60,949 nt of DNA from Pseudoalteromonas aurantia (lineage in GTDB: Bacteria > Pseudomonadota > Gammaproteobacteria > Enterobacterales > Alteromonadaceae). Each line of letters opens with the position of its first letter. Positions within the stretch are counted from its first letter, which is position 1. This document shows positions 1 to 8,572 of the stretch, in pieces. The stretch is from positions 1 through 60,949 of the forward strand of contig NZ_PNBY01000029.1 in NCBI RefSeq assembly GCF_005886875.1, in the 5' to 3' direction. Made by a program: the position numbers and the translations under genes. The notes under the pieces were generated by a model. It did not search any database. It had not been told where the DNA came from and worked only from the letters and a program-made list of their open reading frames with translations.

Positions 1-70
1 AAATGAAAGCAACGCCGAGAGTGAGCAAAATAGCTTTATTAGGCAAATTCGCTTATCCAGAGCTGAGGTT
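1..70 (-). repeat. Dispersed repeat, copy A (at the left end of the window)
   Basis: Read on the minus strand this matches the sequence at 60881-60949 over about 65 bases with only a few substitutions, and a more diverged copy lies at 15254-15320. It contains a conserved block reading roughly CTCTGGATAAG, then TTGCC, then TCGGCGTTGCTTT. It is cut off by the window edge. In one frame it stays open until a stop near base 79, but the other copies have no matching gene, so I treat it as non-coding repeat. Confidence 0.75.
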
Positions 71-261
71 ATTCACTAAGTTCATTGGATCCTTAGCTTT
101 GTCCCTTTAAAAAATATGATGCATAAGTATCATTTGAAATGAAACAGTCATTTAGACGGTTAATACTTAAAATAAGTTTGAAAATAACGCATTTGAACTG
201 ATCTTTTTATCTGAACATTTGCGTACTTTAGTCGTTAGCTAAACTGAATGAGTCGGAGAGT

Positions 262-1245
262 ATGGGGATTGCGAATTTACAGTATCAGGAAGACAGCGCA
301 TATGAACAACCGATAAGTAATGCGCCTAAAGTTTTACTGACAGAGGATATAGAGGTTACACCACAGCATTTTTTTAAATATCATCACACCCTTGATAGCG
401 TACGTGAGTTGCTAGCCGACATAGAGTTTGAAACCAGTTACCGTCTGGTGGCGAGTGAGCATAACGGATTACTGCGCATGCAGGTTGCTATGCTTAGTAG
501 TGACAACTATCAATCAGGAAACAAAAAGCTGCTGTTTGGTCGGAGTTGGCCAATTGAGGTAAATTTACCTACGTCAGAATTATTACAAACAGCATTACTT
601 GCATTATACGTTGCTCGTGAACATGAGATCCGTGAGCGTTATACGCTTAGCGTAGATGGGGCGGTTACCACGCCATTGAATAATCATCAAGATTTTCCGC
701 TGATTGTCAAAGTCCCGCATCTGCTCTCTCGAGACTTAAACCCTTTAACGAAAACTGGCGTTGAACGGATATTGGAAAAAGTACGCTTTTTAGATAAACC
801 ATTCACGCTCGAAAATTACATCGAAATTGATGATGATAAGGTTTTGATAAGTTTAGCTTTATCAAGCCGTGATGATGAGCTGCCTGAGTTCAAGAGTACA
901 TCTGTGCATCTTGTTTGCTCGGTGCAAGATGAAAATGCTTTTTACTATGAACTTATGGAAGGGCTATTAAAAATTTCGAAGCAATATATTGCAGAGAACT
1001 TTAAATTCAGAGGTATTGCACGCTTTAGTAAGAGTCATTGTGTGGTAAGTCTTGCACAGATCAATCGCAATGTGCGAGATCCTAGTAAGCTAGCAATGTG
1101 TGAGCTATCGAGTAAGCAGGCGGCACAATTGAACTATGAAGTAGATGCTACTCGAATGCCTAATGGGTGCGAACAGTTAATGGTGAACTTTATTAAAGAG
1201 AACGGCGAGATAGATATTGCCAATAGGCATTTATACCCCTTCTAA
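262..1245 (+). CDS. Conserved hypothetical protein, 327 aa
   Basis: I do not recognise a family. The protein is soluble-looking, with no signal peptide or membrane segment. Two stretches (residues about 55-130 and 185-260) have a similar plan: beta-rich sequence with an S-(S/R)-D turn, followed by a helix rich in Leu, Tyr and Glu. This hints at an internal duplication, though the identity is low. The start is supported by a CGGAG ribosome-binding site about six bases upstream. It stands alone and converges on the MmcQ/YjbR gene, with a hairpin between them. No function is proposed. Confidence 0.7.
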   Translation: MGIANLQYQEDSAYEQPISNAPKVLLTEDIEVTPQHFFKYHHTLDSVRELLADIEFETSYRLVASEHNGLLRMQVAMLSSDNYQSGNKKLLFGRSWPIEVNLPTSELLQTALLALYVAREHEIRERYTLSVDGAVTTPLNNHQDFPLIVKVPHLLSRDLNPLTKTGVERILEKVRFLDKPFTLENYIEIDDDKVLISLALSSRDDELPEFKSTSVHLVCSVQDENAFYYELMEGLLKISKQYIAENFKFRGIARFSKSHCVVSLAQINRNVRDPSKLAMCELSSKQAAQLNYEVDATRMPNGCEQLMVNFIKENGEIDIANRHLYPF

Positions 1246-1251
1246 AAATGG

Positions 1252-1272
1252 CCCTCGCAGTAAATGCGAGGG
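1252..1272. terminator. Hairpin between convergent genes
   Basis: An eight-base perfect stem (CCCTCGCA / TGCGAGGG) with a five-base loop lies seven bases after the stop of the 327-aa gene and 25 bases from the stop of the opposing gene. It probably acts as a bidirectional terminator. The T-tract is poor. Confidence 0.6.
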
Positions 1273-1296
1273 AAACCACAACGTTATAAAAGTAAC

Positions 1297-1689
1297 TTAA
1301 GATTGAGTCATCTTTCGTAACGCTTCTTTCTGAGCTGTTGGTAGGTTATCTACCACAATATCATACGAGGTGTTTATCATGCGAATTATTTCGATTTCAG
1401 GAACGGACCCATCAAGTATAATGGTATTCCAAAGTCGTTTATTCATATGATAACCCGGTACAATCGATGGGTATTGCTCCCGAAGCACTAATGCTTCATC
1501 CGGATCGCACTTTAGGTTTAACCACCAAATTGGTTCTCCGCTCTCATTGACTTGCCCTTCTTTCCCTTCCGAAAGTGTTGCAAACATCTTGTGCTGTACT
1601 TTATAGACATCGACATCTTGCGCAAACGGCTGGGTAATAAAAGTTGCAGGCCTATCCTGCAAATATTTATGTACGCTCTTTTGATCCAT
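1297..1689 (-). CDS. MmcQ/YjbR family protein
   Basis: The 130-aa protein matches the MmcQ/YjbR family (CyaY-like alpha/beta fold). It shows the family pattern of a WWLNLK strand followed by a P-x-EAL-x-LRE-x-Y segment, then PGYHMNK and W-x-T-I. Members are small cytosolic proteins, often called DNA-binding on weak evidence, so the biochemical role is open. An AAGGA ribosome-binding site lies eight bases before the ATG. It appears to be a single-gene transcript with its own terminator at 1252-1272. Confidence 0.85.
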   Translation of the reverse strand: MDQKSVHKYLQDRPATFITQPFAQDVDVYKVQHKMFATLSEGKEGQVNESGEPIWWLNLKCDPDEALVLREQYPSIVPGYHMNKRLWNTIILDGSVPEIEIIRMINTSYDIVVDNLPTAQKEALRKMTQS

Positions 1690-2181
1690 AGCTCGTGTCC
1701 TTGAAGTAACTAATAAATTAAAAACTACATGGCTTAATTTTAGCAGCTATTGTGATAATACTGTAATTCAGTATCGGTAAAAACTATCAGATAGTTTAGA
1801 CCAATATGTACTAAAGCAAATAAATGTCTTCTATCTAGAGTATTGAATTTAAAATATTTCAATGAGCTTAACCGCTCGCACTCACAAGTACCGATATAGG
1901 GTTCTATTTATTTGTGTTTTTTATTACAATATTTAATCATATTGCTGTAAAGCAGGTGATACCTACTCTACAGGCAAACTTCACTACTAAAACTTAAAAA
2001 GAATGACCTTTCAAACCATAACGATTGCTTCAATTAAACCTGTAAAATTTTACATGTTGACAATTACTTTAATATTTTCATAGTGTTAACATAAAAATTA
2101 AGCAGTTGGAATAAAGCACCCTGTTTAATTGAGCTGCTATTAAATTAAATAATGCCATATTTTGCAACAATTAAAGTTTTT

Positions 2182-2209
2182 TTGTACAAAAAAAGACCTG
2201 GGGTACACT
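2182..2209 (+). promoter_or_regulatory. Putative sigma70-type promoter
   Basis: TTGTAC and TACACT are separated by 16 bases. The TTGTAC lies inside the palindromic TTTTTTTGTACAAAAAAA. The element sits about 30 bases before an AGGGGGGAA ribosome-binding sequence and a small reading frame. Confidence 0.4.
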
Positions 2210-2238
2210 CGGCGCTCGAAGTAAATAGGGGGGAATAT

Positions 2239-2416
2239 ATGGTTTATAGCGTTGTTATTGATAAGAGCTTGCACCATGTTTTTTGAAATGACACGCTCAG
2301 GTATGCCTGTCAGACGCTGGGTGTTACTTGGTGGCGTTTTTGGCTCTATGAGGGGTCATTACAGAAGTGCTATGTGGCGTTTAACGGCCGGTTCTCTATG
2401 TTCTTGGTTGGCGTGA
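2239..2416 (+). CDS. Possible small ORF, split by a one-base frame change
   Basis: An ATG at 2239 follows an unusually strong ribosome-binding site (AGGGGGGAA). It gives a 15-codon frame that stops at 2286 with TTT TGA. A second frame starts inside it at ATG 2276 and runs 46 codons to 2416. The two meet at a run of six T. One extra or missing T, or a +1 slip at TTT-TGA, would join them into one 59-residue basic, Trp- and Gly-rich product. It is not recognised. It could equally be a leader peptide region or chance. Confidence 0.3.
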
Positions 2417-2428
2417 TTTTAGCTCAAA

Positions 2429-4681
2429 TTAATTAACGACTTTCAAACTAGGCTGTTCGTTTCGCTCACGTTGCTTCTGACTTTTAAGGAATTCACTAAA
2501 CTCATCGGGAGATAAAGGCTTTGAGTAATAATATCCTTGAACGGTTTCACAGTTTAAATCTTCGAGAATGACCAGTTGCTCAGCTTGTTCAACGCCTTCA
2601 GCAACGACATGTAAATCAAGGTTGTGCGCAATGGTGACTATCGAGTCGACCATATTGCGGCCTCTTTCAGTATTCATGTCGTCAACAAAGGCTTTATCTA
2701 CTTTTAACGTGTTAAGTGGAAACTGCTTTAAATATGCTAAAGACGAATACCCAGTACCGAAGTCATCAATGGCGAGGTGGATCCCTCTGGCACTTAGGGA
2801 ACGCATGATAGAAATCGCTTCTTTTGGATCATCCATCACAGTGCCTTCGGTTATCTCCAGTTCAAGGAAATAAGACGGAAGTTGATTTTTCTGCAAGATC
2901 ACATCAATTCGAGTGGTAAGGTCTGGGAGGCTAAATTGCTTTGCTGATAAGTTTACTGCCACACGGCCGTTAAATAAGTCTTGGTCTATCCAACTCTTGA
3001 CGTCTTTACAGGCCTTATCCAAGACCACCTCACCAATTTCGATGATTTGCCCTGTTTCTTCTGCAATGGGAATGAATACTCTTGGACTGATGATCCCTTT
3101 TTTGGGGGTGATAAAGCGCACAAGGGCTTCCATACCGACGAGCTTACCGGTTTTTATATCCATTTTTGGTTGATAGTAAACAACAAAGTGGTCTTCTTTA
3201 AGTCCGTAGCGCATCAGGTTTTCAATTTGAAGGCGCTTCACAGCTTGCTCGTTCATTGAGTCATTAAAGAACAAGTAATGATTGCCTTTTTGCTTTGCAT
3301 GATACATCGCAGTATCTGCATTTTTTAATAATATCTCTGGCGTAGCGCCATCCTCAGGGAAAAGCACAATACCCACGGATGAAGTGATGACTAACTCATG
3401 GTTTGCCATTTTGAATGGGGTGGCTATCGCAGCAAGAAATTGCTTCGCGGTACGTGTGATGGTGTGAATATCATTAGTACCAGACATAACTAACGCAAAC
3501 TCATCACCGCCTAATCGATAAAACGTGTCTTGCTGGCGCGCAAGCTTATTGAGGCGCATTGCTAGCTTAGCAAGTAAGCTATCACCGAGCTGGTGGCCCA
3601 GTGAGTCATTAATTTTCTTAAAATTATCTAAGTCAAATACGAGTAGTGCATGATGGGTTTTTTGTTGTGCCAGCTTTTTTAGATTAGTAAAAAATAGATT
3701 TCGATTTGGCAAGCCAGTTGTACGATCTCGATTTGAGAGGTTATGTAACTGAGACTCCGCTTTCTTACGTTCTGTTAAATCCGAAAAGACCACGACATAG
3801 TTAGTTATTTGACCTTGGTTATTCTTAATTTCATCGATGGTAATTTCTATAGGAAGCAGAATATCTTTGTGATTTCGTAATTTAAGCTCCTCTTGCCAAT
3901 GCTCAGTGTCTTTTAGGCACGCCTTTATCTCACTCATGTAGCGATTGTCATAACCTGAAAGTGTAAATGGTCGACCAATATATTGAACTCGTATACCCCC
4001 AAATAGTTTTAAATAGCTTGGGTTTAAATCGACCAAGTTAAAATGTCGGTCATAAATGGCAATCGCGTCTGTCAAAGATTCTACACATTTTGCAAATAAG
4101 TTGAGTCGTTCTTCTGTACTTTTTAAATGACTAATATCTCTGACTGTACCAGTCATCCTCAAAGGGTTAAGGTTGTTGTCTTTCTCTATTATTTTCCCCC
4201 TGTCTAGCACCCAGTGGTATTGATCTAAGCTATCTTTTATTCTGTAACTGGCTTCAAAGAAAGCCGTTTTTTCAGCAATGTGTTGCTTGAGGAGTCGATC
4301 AACTAAGGTGATATCTTGTGGGTGAATACGATTGGCATTAGGGATAAATTCTCCTGCGGCACTTTTATGCATCATATATTTGTCATTGATGCGGATTATC
4401 TCACCCGTTGCGATGTTCCAATCCCATAAGGTATCACCACTGCCTTCTACAGTGCTTTTTAATCGGTGTTCTGACAATGACAGTGTTTGATGTGCGCGTT
4501 TAAGCTTTTTATTGTAAAGGTATTGACCAAGCGTAATAAAAAAAAATACAACAAAAGCCCCAGCCATTAAGGGACTGAAGGTGTTGTTAAGTTCATCGAA
4601 GTTTAATGCAAAAGCCGGCTGACTATACACGGCATTTAATAGCATCATGACTACGGATAATTTTTTTATTTGTTTTATCAT
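2429..4681 (-). CDS. Membrane-bound PAS-GGDEF-EAL protein (c-di-GMP turnover)
   Basis: The start is taken at the ATG at 4681, because the resulting N-terminus has a basic head and hydrophobic core; an in-frame GTG lies at 4702. A second hydrophobic segment follows near residues 38-60, so the protein is anchored in the inner membrane with almost no periplasmic part. Two PAS domains follow (about 70-190 and 195-310). The GGDEF domain (about residue 390) has an intact GGDEF motif preceded by RQQD five residues upstream, a classic inhibitory I-site. The EAL domain (from about 517) has MEALVRF, DDFGTGYSSL and EGVE, so both diguanylate cyclase and phosphodiesterase activities look possible. The target process is unknown. 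The gene is monocistronic. Confidence 0.93.
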   Translation of the reverse strand: MIKQIKKLSVVMMLLNAVYSQPAFALNFDELNNTFSPLMAGAFVVFFFITLGQYLYNKKLKRAHQTLSLSEHRLKSTVEGSGDTLWDWNIATGEIIRINDKYMMHKSAAGEFIPNANRIHPQDITLVDRLLKQHIAEKTAFFEASYRIKDSLDQYHWVLDRGKIIEKDNNLNPLRMTGTVRDISHLKSTEERLNLFAKCVESLTDAIAIYDRHFNLVDLNPSYLKLFGGIRVQYIGRPFTLSGYDNRYMSEIKACLKDTEHWQEELKLRNHKDILLPIEITIDEIKNNQGQITNYVVVFSDLTERKKAESQLHNLSNRDRTTGLPNRNLFFTNLKKLAQQKTHHALLVFDLDNFKKINDSLGHQLGDSLLAKLAMRLNKLARQQDTFYRLGGDEFALVMSGTNDIHTITRTAKQFLAAIATPFKMANHELVITSSVGIVLFPEDGATPEILLKNADTAMYHAKQKGNHYLFFNDSMNEQAVKRLQIENLMRYGLKEDHFVVYYQPKMDIKTGKLVGMEALVRFITPKKGIISPRVFIPIAEETGQIIEIGEVVLDKACKDVKSWIDQDLFNGRVAVNLSAKQFSLPDLTTRIDVILQKNQLPSYFLELEITEGTVMDDPKEAISIMRSLSARGIHLAIDDFGTGYSSLAYLKQFPLNTLKVDKAFVDDMNTERGRNMVDSIVTIAHNLDLHVVAEGVEQAEQLVILEDLNCETVQGYYYSKPLSPDEFSEFLKSQKQRERNEQPSLKVVN

Positions 4682-4776
4682 AGATGCATTAACTATTATC
4701 ACACTGCTAATTTAATAGAAGCGAGCGGTAGAGTCAAAAATATCGTATCGATCGCAGGGCATAGCTACGATTATTG

Positions 4777-7512
4777 TTAATTACAGCGCAATGTAACATG
4801 TGGATATTCGTTTGCAAAAATACGCTGAATATATGCTATAAAGTCTGGTTTTTCTAAATTATCTAGCTCGGTGATGAGCCTTTTTTGCATACTAAACTCA
4901 AAATCATCATTGGTAATGGCAATCCAAAATCGTTGGGCTCTTAAGCGCAGGTTTTTGTCTTTTTCGGCGACTTGTAGCCGCAATGCCTGTTTCGCTTCTA
5001 ACCACTGGCTATCGGTTAGCTGTGTAATGTTTTTGCTAAAGGAGAGAATAAACGCATGGTGATGTTTACATAAAGTCTCAGGTTTATTGTCTGGAGACTG
5101 GATATAAAACGCAACACCAGCACGGGTATTAAAAGGCGCATAGCCACAGCCAACAAGGTAACCTAACTGCAATTCAGTACGGAGCTTGTCGAAGTAATCT
5201 TGACTGATCATTTGGTTAAGCATCATTAACGAGACTTTTTCAACCACGCTGTCATTGAGTGCTTGGAAGTACTCAACAATGGCGTGATCTGCATCAGGCT
5301 GTGTTATTTCTATGTGTTGTGATGTATTTAATACATTTAAAGGCCGTTTTAAATCCTCTAAAATTTCGCTGGTGCTAAATAGCATTCTGATTTCTTTTTG
5401 CATCGTTAAGGCATGGTGTTTTTGCCAATTACCGTGTAAAAACGCTTTGATGTAAATCGAGTTGAAAAACGCTTCTCTAAAGCGTCTAAACTCATTAAAA
5501 CAAGTTGTTTTTAACGCTGATGCGAGTGCGACTGGGTCTGGATTCCAAGGCATAAGGTGCGCACCAAGCAAGCCAAACAGTTCGCTGACTGGTTTATTAT
5601 GGCTGTGATTTTGCCAATGCCGGATCAGTTGCTTTTTATATTCGGCGAAACGGGTCGCGCTAATCGATTGTTTTAAAATCGCAGTCAGTAACTCCATAGC
5701 AAGTATCGACTGATTACCTGATAGTCCAGCCGTGTGCAGTGTTAGTCCGCCTTGATGAGAGCTTATATGATAATTTAACCCCGCGAGCTCCGCAGGATAA
5801 AATTGCTCTGCCATGCCGTCCATCAATAGGTCGGCAAAAAGGCGAGTTAATGCCATACTTTTGGTACTTTCAACTGCAACCGGGGAGTCAATCTCTATAT
5901 AAAAATGGCCTTTAGTGACACGAAAGGTCGCATCTTGTTTAAACCAAAAAGAAAAACCGGGCTTATCTTTTAATAGCTCTGGCTTATTTGTGGTTGGCTC
6001 AATATCAAATAGTGTATTTTCTACCTGTAGGTAAGGGTTGATGGTTGGCAATCTCATTTCAGGCAGTGCAGAGTCAATCTGTGCTAACGCATTTAGCCAA
6101 TCATGGGGTAACTTTTCCACGTTGTATGGGGTGTTATACCATTTTGCCGTATGCTCAGGGGTGACTTCTGGGTGGATCAACACCAGACGCATATTATGAG
6201 GGGTTAAGAAGTTACACAGCTGCTCAAATATCGTCGGGTTATACTCTGTCATTATGTAATCGCCGTATAAGTAATCTTGAGACTCATAATGGTGCATGTT
6301 TACGCTTACGCTACTTGCCCAATCAAGTAAACGGCTGGGCTCTTGATTATCAAATGCGATATCAAGCAAAGTTTTTTTGTCTTTGTACAATATTGCCAGG
6401 TTGTGCAATTGAGACTTTACAAGTGCGATATACTCAAAGGCCATTTCTACTACATCTTCATAGTAATTGATACCTTCGTCGGTGAGTGCAAAGCTAATAT
6501 TGAAGTCTTTGAAGTTACTGCCACTCACGCCCCCACCTGCTGAAAGTGCGTTTATCCAACCCTGAGCTTTCATTATAGAGTAAAGTGAGCCTTCACCTTC
6601 GTACCCGAGTAAATGCGCCAGAAAACTTAGACTTTTATGTTTATACAACCCCTTAATACAGGGCATTGCGAAACTGATTATCAGTTTTTGCATATGCTTT
6701 CTTGGTGTTATTTGTAATAACAGCCCAAGATCTTGCTTTCGATATAAGGGAGCAGTCAGTGGAGGCTTGGGGGCAGAACTGCCTTTAATGTGAGAAAAAA
6801 GACGTTCAGCCCATATTTCGAGTTCATCGAGTGATTGGGGGCCGACTATAACGAGGGTCATCCATTGTGCGAGGTAATTATGGTTAAAAAAGGCTCGAAC
6901 TTCTTCAGCAATACAGTCTTCTTTGTTAGCTAACGTATCTTGATTGCCAACTGAGAATTTGGTGAATGGGTGTTGTGGGTTTGTGGTTTCTTTATGAACT
7001 TGATAAATACGCCGGCCATCGTCTTTAATTTTCATTTTAAACTCGGCATCAATGGCATTGCGCTCATTTTCTGTTTGTGAAGCATCTAATAGAGGGGAAA
7101 TAAAAAAGTCACTAAATAATTGCAATGCTTTAAACAAATGTTGCTGGTGGCAATCAAAGAAATAGCAGCTATGCTCCGTGCCAGTCCATGCGTTGCTCTG
7201 ACCACCAGCTTGATTAATAAATTGTGAGAAATACCCAGGCTCAGGCATACTCTCAGTACCTAAAAAGAGCATATGTTCTAGAAAATGGGCCATACCTTGA
7301 CGATCTTTTGGGTCGTCAAAGTGACCAGTATTAACAGTTAATGATGTGGCCGCTTTATCACTGCTTATATCATGGGCTAACAGTACTTTTAGACCATTGT
7401 TTAATGTTAGGCTTTTGTAGGTGCGATTATCATTGCTGCTTATTTTCAAGAGTGTGCCGCCAGAGTAATAGTAAGTAAAGTCCAAATTTAGGAACTTTGA
7501 ACTCGAATTCAT
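4777..7512 (-). CDS. Insulinase/pitrilysin-type M16 zinc protease
   Basis: A large single-chain M16 protease of about 900 residues, as in pitrilysin and insulin-degrading enzyme. The inverted zinc motif HFLEH lies near residue 74. The NAIDAEF segment about 75 residues later supplies the third ligand (Glu). Four M16 half-domains fit the length. No convincing signal peptide is seen. The start is uncertain: ATG 7512 is used here, an in-frame TTG occurs at 7551, and similarity to the usual family N-terminus (NDNRTYK...NGLKVLL) would favour the TTG near 7449. The gene diverges from sixA with about 100 bases between. It probably degrades small peptides. Confidence 0.92.
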   Translation of the reverse strand: MNSSSKFLNLDFTYYYSGGTLLKISSNDNRTYKSLTLNNGLKVLLAHDISSDKAATSLTVNTGHFDDPKDRQGMAHFLEHMLFLGTESMPEPGYFSQFINQAGGQSNAWTGTEHSCYFFDCHQQHLFKALQLFSDFFISPLLDASQTENERNAIDAEFKMKIKDDGRRIYQVHKETTNPQHPFTKFSVGNQDTLANKEDCIAEEVRAFFNHNYLAQWMTLVIVGPQSLDELEIWAERLFSHIKGSSAPKPPLTAPLYRKQDLGLLLQITPRKHMQKLIISFAMPCIKGLYKHKSLSFLAHLLGYEGEGSLYSIMKAQGWINALSAGGGVSGSNFKDFNISFALTDEGINYYEDVVEMAFEYIALVKSQLHNLAILYKDKKTLLDIAFDNQEPSRLLDWASSVSVNMHHYESQDYLYGDYIMTEYNPTIFEQLCNFLTPHNMRLVLIHPEVTPEHTAKWYNTPYNVEKLPHDWLNALAQIDSALPEMRLPTINPYLQVENTLFDIEPTTNKPELLKDKPGFSFWFKQDATFRVTKGHFYIEIDSPVAVESTKSMALTRLFADLLMDGMAEQFYPAELAGLNYHISSHQGGLTLHTAGLSGNQSILAMELLTAILKQSISATRFAEYKKQLIRHWQNHSHNKPVSELFGLLGAHLMPWNPDPVALASALKTTCFNEFRRFREAFFNSIYIKAFLHGNWQKHHALTMQKEIRMLFSTSEILEDLKRPLNVLNTSQHIEITQPDADHAIVEYFQALNDSVVEKVSLMMLNQMISQDYFDKLRTELQLGYLVGCGYAPFNTRAGVAFYIQSPDNKPETLCKHHHAFILSFSKNITQLTDSQWLEAKQALRLQVAEKDKNLRLRAQRFWIAITNDDFEFSMQKRLITELDNLEKPDFIAYIQRIFANEYPHVTLRCN

Positions 7513-7610
7513 TTCAAGTTTATCTAAGGTTTGTTTTAATATAGCGAACAAACGAGGTATTAAGCTACTACGTCGTTAGACAAATTTTAATGTGTATACC
7601 CAGGAGTGTC

Positions 7611-8078
7611 ATGAAAACAATATTGATAATGCGACATGGGGAAGCTGTACCAATGCAGGCACAGGATGAAATGCGTGTCTTAACCCAAAAAGGACAAGCG
7701 CAAGCTAATGAAATGGGATGGTGGCTAAAAAGCCACTATGCCCCAGATGCGGTGTTAGTAAGCCCGTATTTGCGTGCTCAGCAAACCGCAGAGCAAGTGT
7801 TAGCGTTAAACCCAGTTGAGTTTAACGAAACCTGTCAGGATATCATCCCAAGTGGTGATGCCGCATTTGCCGTAGATTACTTAGAAACCTTGATCAGTTT
7901 ACACCCTCAATATAATACGTGGCTGGTGGTTGCACATATGCCAATTGTCAGTTATTTGGTTGATCAATTGAGCCCAGGAAAAATGCCAATTTTTAATACG
8001 GCTGCTGTTGCGGTGATAGAGTATGATGAAGTGGTTCACCGAGGCTGTTTTTTAAAAATGCAAGCACCTTCAAAGTAA
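7611..8078 (+). CDS. sixA: Phosphohistidine phosphatase SixA
   Basis: A 155-aa histidine-phosphatase-superfamily protein. The N-terminus MKTILIMRHGEA carries the RHG catalytic motif, and VVAHMP near residue 110 supplies the second catalytic histidine. Size and plan fit SixA, which removes phosphate from histidine on HPt domains or PTS proteins. The start at 7611 is chosen because CAGGAG lies five bases upstream; a longer frame from 7590 would place the motif further in. The gene stands alone, and a short hairpin follows the stop. Confidence 0.88.
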   Translation: MKTILIMRHGEAVPMQAQDEMRVLTQKGQAQANEMGWWLKSHYAPDAVLVSPYLRAQQTAEQVLALNPVEFNETCQDIIPSGDAAFAVDYLETLISLHPQYNTWLVVAHMPIVSYLVDQLSPGKMPIFNTAAVAVIEYDEVVHRGCFLKMQAPSK

Positions 8079-8090
8079 AAACCAAAAAAT

Positions 8091-8106
8091 GCGGACAGGT
8101 GTCCGC
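8091..8106 (+). terminator. Hairpin after sixA
   Basis: The six-base stem GCGGAC/GTCCGC with a four-base loop lies 13 bases after the sixA stop and is followed by TCTTATTT. A weak intrinsic terminator. Confidence 0.5.
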
Positions 8107-8572
8107 TCTTATTTAAAGTCTCTAATGGTAGACTGAAGGTTAGGGCATATTTATTGTTTTCAAAAAAGAAAATTTTATATACTCGCATAGCCTCCTTAAC
8201 ACTGCGCAACATGTTAACTGTTCCTATTTAGCTCGAAAGACGGGGTTGTTAATCACACCGATTTAAATATTGTAAGGACATATGTCCGCAGTGATGGCTT
8301 TTTTGTTGCTAAATGTTGCTAACGTCTGCATATGTGTTGCGATAATTGCAAAAAAACTTCTATTATATTGATGTAAATTACAGCTAGTTTGTAAATAGCT
8401 GTTATAATAATGTTCGTCGCATTCAGCCTCTTAGACCCGCTTTGCACTCTCGGATTTGAGGTCCGCGTTTAATATTATCTCGCGAAAAATTGAATGCACC
8501 ACGCCACCGTGATACGGCGCCCATACAAACCGTTGAACAATAAGAGTGCATCTTTAAAGGTTAAAACCCAAC
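8107..8572. other. Long leader/intergenic region before the TonB receptor
   Basis: There is no gene here. A perfect 12-base palindrome GGACATATGTCC sits at 8276-8287. A TATAAT box lies at 8403-8408, with only a poorly spaced TTACAG upstream, so the promoter is uncertain. If it is real, the receptor mRNA has a leader of about 160 bases. I could not match the leader to a known riboswitch. Confidence 0.4.

Larger units (their letters stand above)
1690..2428. other. Long AT-rich intergenic region with a putative promoter and tiny ORFs
   Basis: This 739-base stretch has no long reading frame. Its left part is very AT-rich. Its right part, from about 2176, changes character: it holds a promoter-like pair, a strong ribosome-binding site and two overlapping small frames, listed separately. 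The right end abuts the 3' end of the GGDEF/EAL gene. Confidence 0.6.

Noticed and set aside
1..79. A short open frame entering from the left edge
   Set aside because: It lies wholly within the dispersed repeat, and the other copies have no gene in this position.
8372..8400. TGTAAA repeats upstream of the TonB receptor as a TYR box
   Set aside because: The two half-sites face the same way and lack the six-base spacing.
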